This document shows, one piece after another, positions 55,241 to 64,000 of a DNA stretch of 64,000 nt. The number at the start of each line of letters is the position of its first letter. The stretch's first letter is position 1. Below the pieces are notes generated by a model. It made no database searches. It saw nothing but the letters and a program-made list of their open reading frames with translations, and had not been told where the DNA came from. Source of the DNA: Bimastos eiseni (lineage: Eukaryota > Annelida > Clitellata > Crassiclitellata > Lumbricidae); NCBI GenBank assembly GCA_959347315.1, contig OY365817.1, positions 2,390,295 through 2,454,294 on the forward strand, written 5' to 3'. The translations under genes were made by a program, and so were the position numbers.

Positions 55241-58200
55241 AATTAAAGGATGGGTTTTCTTTCGGCCATCCACGTGCGCACTCATCCCTTCCAATATCAG
55301 ACAACCGACAGACAAGTGTCTGCTATGCGCCAGTTCAGCAACAGATGCCGCACTCTATATGTCCAGCCTTCCAACTTCTGTCTCCCTTCGACCGTCCGTA
55401 AGTGCAGATGCACTGTCACCGGCCAACAGAACCGGTAACCATATCTCTTGCATGCCAGGCGTTTTATCTTCTTCCTCATTCAGTCTATGGACCAGCGTTT
55501 CCCAAACTGTGTTTCGCGGAACCCTGGGGTTCCGTGAGGTGAAGACAGGGGTTCCGTGGAAAACTTTCAGTGTGAACAATATGCTTCGAGCAATTTATAA
55601 TAGGCCAAATCATTAAAAAAAATTCATAGGGGACTTCCTACTTAACATCTGTGTATAACTGTATGAAAGAGAATTCATGTGTCATTGTCATCGATATTTC
55701 CATTATTATTACCCTAATCTAAGCCTAAAACTTTTAATTGTCTGCATTCTCAAACGTTTGTACATAGGCCTACAACAGACTATGTTTAGTTTTGGATGTG
55801 GGTTCCGTCACAACAAAATTTAGTTCAAAAGGGTTCCAACTTCCAAGGCCAAAAAAGATTTGGAAACGCTGATATATGGCCAGTTATCCAACATTATATA
55901 ATTATTTTCGTGTATTCAATTCAAACAGATAAACTGCATTATGATTATGTTGTGTGTGTAACAGATGATAGGAAGTTTAACAGAAATCGAATTGGTCTGC
56001 TTATTGGTTGCCTCAAAATCGTCCATCTGTGCGGTTATTCATTTTAACGCTTGCCATCTAGCGATTGGAATGATTAGTCAACCTTAGTTACCTTACAGGT
56101 ATCGAACCCGCGTCCTACTGATCTTCTTATCAGCGTCTTACCATTCATCCAATTCCTCACCCCAGGCTGCCCGGAGTCACTAAGGAAATGTTAGATTTAA
56201 CTACTTGAACTATTTGAAATAAATAATATTCTTTATTTCAGGTTTTTACATTTGAAATCCAGAGGGGCATGCATGTGTCCCTCTTGGCTCATGGTGAGAA
56301 CACCCACGTCAATCGGCACACGACACTTGTCTGCATGACGTGATAAGAATGACCACATGCAGTGGCACGCATGTTATGCGCACCTCCGACACGGGCTCTA
56401 ATAATTGCAGGTCAGTAAGAATCATCTCACACGGTTGAGGTTGACAAATATAGGCCCTACTGCACGACCTAGGGCGAAAAACCTAATAAGGAAACCCGTT
56501 TTGATAAGAATGCTTAGGCTAATGGTGTTTAGATTGTCGAGTGAATCAATTTTATCAAAGGGTGGTTTATGCAGTTAGGTAGTTGTAAATATCTCCTACT
56601 TCTCTGTAGGCTCTATTTCAATTGTTTTCTCAGTTGCTTGTGGGTGCATCCTATTCTCACTTGTATGCGTACATTTTTATCGCTGTTAATTGTCATCTTT
56701 GCTCTTAGAGCTTTTGAGAGGTAAGCTCACTTGATATTGCGCTATAATCAGTGTTTGAATTGTCAAATTTGAACTGGGGAGGGGGTTGAAAATTATCCAC
56801 ATGCCAAGTTGTCCCAACCATAATTTGTAGGGACCTTAAACCTGTAAACAGAGGCTAAATTGTAAAGGGCGACAGTGGGTGGGTGTGTGGACCCGAATTT
56901 GATCTTATTGTTGTGTTTTGTTCAATCATCAGTTTTATGACATTTATCAGGGCAACATTGGCTGCTGACGTCAAATATAAACACCATAGGGGCTTACATT
57001 GGTATTTTACAAACAACATGCACATTTAAGCTGTTCAGGTAGTTATCATATTTGAGTCCCAGTTTCATTTACTACCAAAGTATACAAGAATCTGTAGTGC
57101 TGGCGAATTTAACCAAGATTGATCTACAGTAGGTATACTAATACACAGCAAACATTATTATGACCTTACCAATAATGAAGTGATATTAATGAAAACAGGA
57201 CACCGTAGTAGTTTTCGTTAATTTTGAACTCTAGCAATTTCAACTGTTGGCAAGCCTATAGTTTTGTCCAGGGCTCCAGGTTTGCCAGGCTTCAACCAAC
57301 TTATAACACACTTTTCGACATTCCAATGCGCGAGAGGAAGGACCATTAATACAAATACAAACCATAAAGAAGTCATCAACAGAATGTGTTAGTCAGTCTG
57401 TTTCTTTCCTTGGTACGATAGAGATTCATTTGACTAAGTCATCGCTCAAAATCAGCTCAAGATACAGGCAGCACTATCAAAGTAGCTAACTTAACTTGTT
57501 AGGTCTACCTAACATTGCACCATCACTGTTGTTGAACATGCCATACTCTTATGCAATATATTATGCTGCTTGTATTTCATTAAGAGGAAATTCTTTGCTT
57601 ACTTTTGCGAACTGTTTTTCGCCACAATTGCTCTGTTGAAAGCATTCTGGGCCATGATGATTGAAGAGTGAAAAGATAGTCATTATAAAGGAGTGAAAAT
57701 TGAGAAGAGTGGAGATACTCAAATTGTAACTGCCTAGAGGCCAGTTTTTCAGTCCTTTGGCCATTTTAGTTTATGTCAGAACGAGATTTCTCATACACAC
57801 TAGCTTTTGATTCATCAGCCTTCTCAGCTAGACTGTCACATCATTTCAATTTAGTTATCGCTGGTTCAGTTTCCCCATCGCATTCTTCAGTAACCGGAAA
57901 TCGCTTTGGCGGGAAAATCCAAACTTCTGCAAGCTCATTTATGCAGTGCTTAAAGAGGTTTGGTGATACATACCAACTACAAATTTAGGTCAGTGGCAGA
58001 TTGCATACCACTGCTGTATGGCTTCACCTCAATACCATCCCAGTAGGTGCACGCAGCTGCTGCGCCCAGTGGTCACACAGCGTATAAAATGGTTAGAGGT
58101 CATGCCCTCTCTCTGACACTGCCCGAGACTTATATGTCGACCCCTTCGACGTGCTGACTGATGAGGCTTCAAGAAATATTCAGTATAATATTATCATCAT

Positions 58201-58730
58201 CACCGAGCCACTTCATTATTACAGGCAAATCTGTATATTCAGAATAGTGCATGCACACGCAATTGCCTACTAGACAATTGTTATGTTACTGAAAATGTAA
58301 CATGACGATTTTTTAAATAAAAAAATATCACAATTAAAGAGGCTTGGTGGTACTAGCACTAGTTAGGGACCCGATTAAGATACACCAAGCCACTGAAAGT
58401 TTAGCAGAGGGGTTTGCCCTGACCCCCAATGTAATTTTTGAGAATTAACTAGGGGGTTGAAAAACGAACTGGGTGGGTTGAACCCTCCCCCCCCCCAACC
58501 TCCCCCCCCCGACAATTCAATCACTGGCTATAATAAGTGTCCCCGAATACATGGGCACACTATATACGTACATAAGCTTAGAATATACAAAACGGAATGT
58601 TTGACTTGATAATAAAAAAATTAAAATTCGAGTTGACTACGAAAATTTTTGGGATTTCAATTCTAAACGTCGACATGAGGCAATTATTAAGAGCCTAAAA
58701 GAAACCGCCAGACAAAGTCGTTCAACCGAG
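55241..58730. other. No gene seen
   Basis: Intergenic-looking DNA. GGGTTCCG direct repeats at 55525-55560 and 55800 fall in a decayed transposon-like stretch (TTTCGCGGAACCCTGGGGTT). A tRNA-like sequence is at 56095-56165, a GGCAACATTGGCTGCTGACG copy of the dispersed repeat at 56951, and C-runs at 58480-58510. No coding domain recognised on either strand. Confidence 0.45.
56095..56165 (-). repeat. tRNA-like SINE candidate
   Basis: On the minus strand GGATGAATGG (partial A box), a CTGAT/ATCAG anticodon-like stem and GGGTTCGATACC (B box) are in tRNA order. The acceptor stem does not close. Confidence 0.45.
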
Positions 58731-58779
58731 ACTCCGATGGTTGGTCACTGTAACATATCGCTGACGTACACCATTGATA

Positions 58780-58841
<62 letters not shown>

Positions 58842-58855
58842 AATAATAATAATAA
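58780..58855. repeat. (GAT)n(AAT)n microsatellite
   Basis: About 21 GAT units followed by AAT units; they produce Asp/Asn or His/Tyr runs in spurious frames. Confidence 0.97.
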
Positions 58856-58999
58856 TCGCGGGCGTCCGCAGAGGCGCAGGGTGGCGGATGTGTGCCCTTC
58901 TGGATTTTGCGTATATTTGCAGAGATTGCAGAGAAATTTGATAATTTGGTTATTATGATTATTTTAACACACATTTTTCAACGTGGTGTTGGGAAAACT

Positions 59000-60680
59000 C
59001 CAAATTATGTAGGCAATTATTTAAAAGTAACAATAGAAGCATAAAATTAATAATTAGGAGACCTAAAATATGTGTCCAAGGTTTCATCGCCGAGACGGGT
59101 TCGCAACTTGGAACAGATAACACCGACAGCAGAAAACGCCTGTTCAGCTTCAATACAGTCTGCTTGCTATAGGTGTTCAATCAAAAAATAATGCCAACAT
59201 CGTCAGAAATACAGAAAAATACGTGAACCTTACTGCGCACAGTTAAGAAATCTTCTAGCATACTTAGCCTATTAATTTTGGTCATATATCACACATGAAA
59301 TATACAATATCATATTCATTTATAGGCCTAAATAAAATAAACTTCTGCATCGTGTGCTCCATAAATAATTATAAAACCGAAATTCCGGAAGTCATGTTTG
59401 AAAGATTCCGGACATTCGGAATTTATAAAATACCGGAATTTTCGGCATTGCAGAAATTCCGGAATTGCAATCTCTAGTAGTTGGTTACCGTGACTGCGCG
59501 CGATCGTACCTCGGCGCCATAGAGTTCTCGAGATTGAGATACTATTCTCTGGACAGCCCATACTGACACGACGCAGCGCTCGTGAATAAGCTGGGGCCCC
59601 GCGCTTATTAGGCTAACGAGTATCTCATAAGAAATGATAAAAATACTATTATAAATTTTATTTCACACTTTCAAGTGTCATCCTCTCCTATTCATGCGCC
59701 AAATAATCATTGACGCCAAAGGAAGCAGTGTCTATTCGTCATACGTCCTCTGGTATAATGTGAATGATGGCCATATTGTATGATGGAATAACAGATTAAC
59801 ACAATAGAAAGTTTTATTATAATCGGCAAAACCATACTATACATTTTTCGTCCAGATTGTCGCTTATTTTTGTGTAAAAATCGGATGAACGCAGGATTTT
59901 TTATTGTTGCCGTGGTTAACGAACGTCGGCCAGAATGGCCTTAGAGCTCGTCTAAGACTGTCGACCATATTATATCACAACGTGCATAAGTAGGAAACGG
60001 TCCTTCGATGATTCTGTTCGTCATACTGCGTTATTATTATTGTTATTAGTCACTTTGTTAATCATAGTTAATCTTTCGCTAAGTCGAATTATAGGCGTTG
60101 TTTGTGTTATCATTTAAGTAAGTTTGTGATTCTGAAGTGACCGGCTAGAGAAAATCGCTGTGTTCTCGAGAGCGGCAGTTTAAACATTATCCGATTTACT
60201 CGACTGTGTTCTACAAATAAAAACTCGAACTGCGTGAGTATCTAGTATCGTATTCATTACATAGTCTGACTTATGAAGTTATGACCATTGAGTGTTTGAC
60301 CCGTTTTTTGTATATCCATTTTGTTAAGCAATTCAATTTCGCATGGGACCTACATGTCAGTGTTGGTTTACATGTGTTGAAGTTTACATAGGTTTCGAGT
60401 TACCATAGAAGTTTATGCCACTGTAAAGGAAGAGTGGTGCTTCTGCGGCCGAATCTTCAGCCATTGTGCTGCTAAAGATGTTTCACGTATATCTAAAAAC
60501 GACACTAACCTGACTAAAAGCCACTCACAGTGCCTAACTGCCCCTCATGATGCCTATCCAGGTCCTAATCATCCCTCATGACACTTATTGAAAGAAGTTT
60601 GGTATTTTTAATGGTGCACATGTGTCAAAGGTTGTTGACCATGATTCTTAAATCCTATTCTATGGGTAATCTGTTGTAAA
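59000..60680. other. No gene seen
   Basis: TTCCGGAA-containing motifs cluster at 59380-59470 (five in about 90 bp). GCTCGTGAATAAGCTGGGGC at 59580 is a plus-strand piece of the 41 kb LINE tail. Otherwise unremarkable. Confidence 0.45.
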
Positions 60681-60687
60681 GTGGGTA

Positions 60688-61372
60688 GTGCTGTACTGAT
60701 TATAGAGATATCGGATATCGGCAAAATAATTGGCGCCGATATTAAAAAATTTATTTTTCAATTTTATAATATTTTCAGTTTTTAAGACAAAATGACGATA
60801 ACAAGATCATTGGGTCTGTGAAGGACAGCATTCCGTTCGCTTCCCATAGCGTGGGAAACTCGGGATTCTACTTAGACCACCCAGTAACCATTGTGCTAGA
60901 CTGCCAGTACTGTGGGAAAGTGTCTACAGCAGTAGCTTGTTGTGCAAAGTGAGTCATAGTGCCTGCTTAATTACCATGGGCACAATTGTGTCATTTTAGG
61001 CCAAATTAGCAAGTCCTAAAAGTGACCTGTGGGAAGGAGGGAATTGCATCATTGGCATGTTAGAAGAAGGCATCTAGTTACATAGATTATCTTTCCTCTC
61101 CTCCGTCATGCAAGGTCGACAGCGGGCGGTGTGCCTAATCTGTATTGGCTGCCTAGGATTAGTCCCGAACTACATGTATACATCTCCTGCGGAGCAAGTG
61201 TTTTGCTTGTATCACAACTATAGGCAGTAGCAGTAGGTCTATCTTTTGTAACTGGACATCTTGGAAAACACAATGAAATAATTGGCTAAATAATGGGGTA
61301 TCGGCAAACGAATAATCGGCAATAATCAATATCGGCATAATCAACAAAGAGCGATATGGGTACAGCTCTAAA
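60688..61372. mobile_element. Possible hAT-like MITE with ATCGGC-rich ends
   Basis: TAGTGCTGTACTGATTATAG and ATATGGGTACAGCTCTA are weakly inverted (AGTGCTGTAC / GTACAGCTCT). Both ends are enriched in TATCGGCAAA-type motifs (60710-60750, 61302-61345). No clear duplication. Confidence 0.4.
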
Positions 61373-61479
61373 AGTAGGTCATGTAATTGAAGTCAACAGA
61401 TTACAGATTCAGAATTAGGATTTGATGGCATTGTGAAATGAAACTCCATGAGTCATCTTGTTACATTGCATTACCCTAC

Positions 61480-61790
61480 ATTACGTGTGATGACTTTATT
61501 CCGTTGCTGAAGGTACGTTGAATGAGATGAATTTGTTACATTGTGAGAAGGTCCTACAATACAGGTGATGATTGTAATATTGCAGAAGGTCCTGCATTAC
61601 TTATTACTTGATGTGAAATTGCTACATTGCAGAAGGTCCTACAGTGCATTAGATGACATTGCTACATTGCAGATGGTCCAACAGACTTTGCATTAGCCTT
61701 CATTACATTATATGAGGTTGCATTACATTATTTTGGCCCTACATCCCATTAGTCCGCTTTGCACTACGATGCATTACATTACGTAACAGT
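61480..61790. repeat. Degenerate TGCAGAAGGTCCTACA / CATTACATTA repeat
   Basis: Units of ATTGCAGAAGGTCCTACA recur four to five times between 61540 and 61685, then CATTACATTA-type units to 61780. It is followed by AT-rich DNA with (ATA)n at 61885-61925. Confidence 0.7.
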
Positions 61791-62269
61791 TCAAAAACTG
61801 CTGTAAGATCTTGTAATCTGAATTTATGGGTTTTGAATTGAGAAATTGAAATTTAGTACTAGATATATGTGTATATAAACTGAGTATAATAATAATGATA
61901 ATAATAATAATAATGATTATAATAAAAGAGATAAAGTAAGATTGACGAATAACAAGCTGATATATTTTATTAAGAGTGTACCAACACTGGTGTCTGGCGA
62001 TTGTTATCACTGATGTGGATGGAATACTTACAGATCGTGTGGCCTATACCAGACAAAACAGTTTAGACCTTTAGTGACTATAATTATTTCAAGCAATATT
62101 TAATAGCATGTTATTATTATTTGGTGTACCCAAGGTGTAAATTGTCCCTTGGGCTCCTTGATACTATCCAAGGAGTAAGAATGATTTTGGATCTCACTGT
62201 CCTCGTTCCCTATTGAGATCCATACAAGTGCCTAATTGGGCAATGAAACTCTGTGTGTAAATTTATTAT

Positions 62270-62870
62270 TCGTTGCAGAGATTTATATAGCACCCAGTCA
62301 AGGCTACTACTCAGGAGCGCTCCCGGCTCCAGCACGTTTAAAAAGAACAGTTTTAAGGCAAGTATAAAAAAAGTTAACTCATGGCGACAACCGCAACACC
62401 AACGGGAGCATGTTCCAGAGCGAGGGGCGAACAACTGAGAAGGCACGATTATGCTTAGTAGTTGTACGGGCAAATGGGACAGTGAGCATGCCTCGCTCAG
62501 TAGAGCGTAGAGAGCGGCGACCCAGTACACTCAAAGTAGAGTAACAGAGATCACGAAGATAGGCTGGGTGAGACCTAACAAGGACCGTCATACCAAAGAG
62601 ATGATACGGTACGAGATTCGCTGTTGGAGGGGAGCCAGTGGAGCACATCCAGCATATAGCCGGATACATAGCCAAATTTAGGAATGTGTCCAACAAGACG
62701 TGCAACAGAACGCAGGATCCGCTCCAAGCACCGCAAACACCCAGCTGGAAGGCCTGCATAGAGTGGAGTCTGGAGTTAGTGAGCGGGAAACAGTTTGAAG
62801 CTGACGCAACTGGTAGTAAATATATGGTAGATGTATTGAAAGAGGTGTTTTGTCTTACACAACCCACCAG
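62270..62870 (-). mobile_element. LINE 3' fragment
   Basis: The minus-strand frame has SLRSTERGMLTVPFARTTTK and HNRAFSVVRPSLWNMLPLVL, the non-LTR C-terminal signature. Upstream (62600-62867) degraded RT-tail sequence continues in shifted frames. This is the longest of the four related fragments in the window. Confidence 0.7.
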
Positions 62871-62879
62871 AAATTACAA

Positions 62880-64000
62880 ACAAATGACGAACCATGTGAT
62901 ATCATTATTATTATTATTGTTACCGGTATTGTTATTGCTATTGTTTATTATTGTTGTTGCTGTTGTTGGTTGTTTTTGTTGCTGATGTTGTTATAAGTAT
63001 AGTTATTGCATGGTTATTACGTCTATTTAATAATGCATGTGCTCAACTAGTAGTTATTCCTTCCCTGATTTTTAAAATTCGTTTATTTAGTTCAAACTAA
63101 TAAACTCCAGTTGTTTGTTTGATTGCATGTAATAATTGTGATTAGCAATATCTATCATCTTTCTGCTAAGCTCTGTATTTGATGCTGCCCCATATCAATA
63201 ATAATAACAATGCTTATTATTGCTAACAGCATTTAACTGAGGCGAGATCGAAATAACCTCGAGCTCTCATGGGACGAACACATGAGCAGAGTAAAATGTT
63301 AGCTTGTCCTTTGGGAGTAATATCTAGTGTCACCCCTTTAGAAATTTATAGGTCATTGTAAAATCAAGTTATTTGGCTGAGCTAACTCTTTCAACAGTAT
63401 ATTCATTTAGCTATAAAGAGTTTTTTTTTGCATTAAAGTTGTGTTATTATTTTATTGTTATTTTTTGTCCCAAAGCAGGAATACTTCTTAAGGATTTAAA
63501 CAGAGTAAAATGGAAATTATCACTTAATATTTGAATATTATTATTTCTACAAAGAAGAAATAATTTCTAATATTAGTTATATTATTTTCCTATTCTTCTG
63601 TATACTCTTCCTTTTCCTATTATTATTATTATTTTTATTATTATTATATTTAAGACAAAGTGATTATTATCCCTCAGGAGGCTAAAATTTCCAGAGACAG
63701 TTAATAGCATTATGATGATGATTGTGATGATGATGTTGTTTTCGTTATGCCATCATGATAATGACCGTCGTATTGTCGTGGGTTTAGAGTTGGCTTCAAT
63801 GTACCATCCGATGCATGTAGAACATAAAAGGCCTTATTTCTGTTCTAGGTCGTCATAACGTGATACTGATGCTGCCCAAGGGACGATCGCATTTTCTTCC
63901 TTGCGCAAAAACTCATCCATCAGCACACACCAAATGCCAAATACGTTCGGTGTCTGGTAGCGTCCGATAGTGTCTGGTGGTGTCCGATAGACATCGGACA
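62880..64000. other. No gene seen
   Basis: AT-rich with TTATTATTG arrays (62905-62995, 63605-63650). The window ends in a (GGTGTCCGATAGNNTCTGGT)-like direct repeat at 63945-64000, whose unit recurs about three times and runs off the edge. Confidence 0.5.

Noticed and set aside
1..64000. CRISPR array or bacterial operon structure
   Set aside because: The spliced axonemal gene, LINEs and hAT elements show a eukaryotic genome; tandem arrays here lack unique spacers of constant length.

Overview
The window is metazoan nuclear DNA. It is intron-rich, about 60% A+T by eye, full of microsatellites, and crowded with decayed LINEs, hAT-type DNA transposons, small terminal-inverted-repeat elements and SINE-like copies. 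The repeat style and intron architecture suggest a marine invertebrate, possibly a non-vertebrate deuterostome such as an echinoderm, but no marker here fixes the species. All homology calls come from reading translations and comparing them with remembered family sequences; no search was run.

The backbone is one large minus-strand gene: the N-terminal tail (stem) of an axonemal dynein heavy chain of the DNAH5/DNAH8 (outer-arm gamma) type. I could place 20 exons between 44974 and 1. Their splice sites join in phase to about 993 codons, which follow the vertebrate DNAH5 tail almost residue for residue. The gene runs off the left edge before the motor domain. Exons are 33-302 bp and introns run from about 0.4 to 8 kb. 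One intron (1159-205) appears to be GC-AG.

The introns hold most of the other content. A two-exon transposase-like gene (9600 to 8074, minus) lies in the 8 kb intron 13119-5021, with a palindromic NRF1-type motif just upstream. A full-length hAT transposon (15000-18434) has a perfect 8-bp target duplication and a transposase broken by stops and frameshifts. There are several hAT-like MITEs with 8-bp duplications (11117-12040, which carries a second MITE inside it; 22145-22301; 25577-25848; 35068-35369), a TA-flanked TIR element (39364-40278), a CR1/L2-type LINE with reverse transcriptase (41220-43943, minus), and a DNA-virus-like element at 30515-32515 that encodes a broken parvovirus-VP1-type phospholipase A2 domain followed by a retroviral-type integrase.

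Right of the dynein 5' end (45-64 kb) there is a possible Gly/Ser-rich exon (47183-47003, minus), a (CTGA)n block of about 180 bp, a cluster of YY1-like motifs (46625-46765), an internally deleted copy of the PLA2/integrase element bounded by its own TIRs (49501-50701), a probable solo LTR (51203-52072), and the last exon of a 7TM receptor (53147-52683, minus). From about 53.4 kb to the end I see mainly repeats and LINE 3' fragments.

The strongest leads are the PLA2/integrase mobile element with its deletion derivative, the GC-AG dynein intron, the nested transposase-derived gene with an NRF1-type promoter motif, and a set of long intronic or intergenic hairpins.
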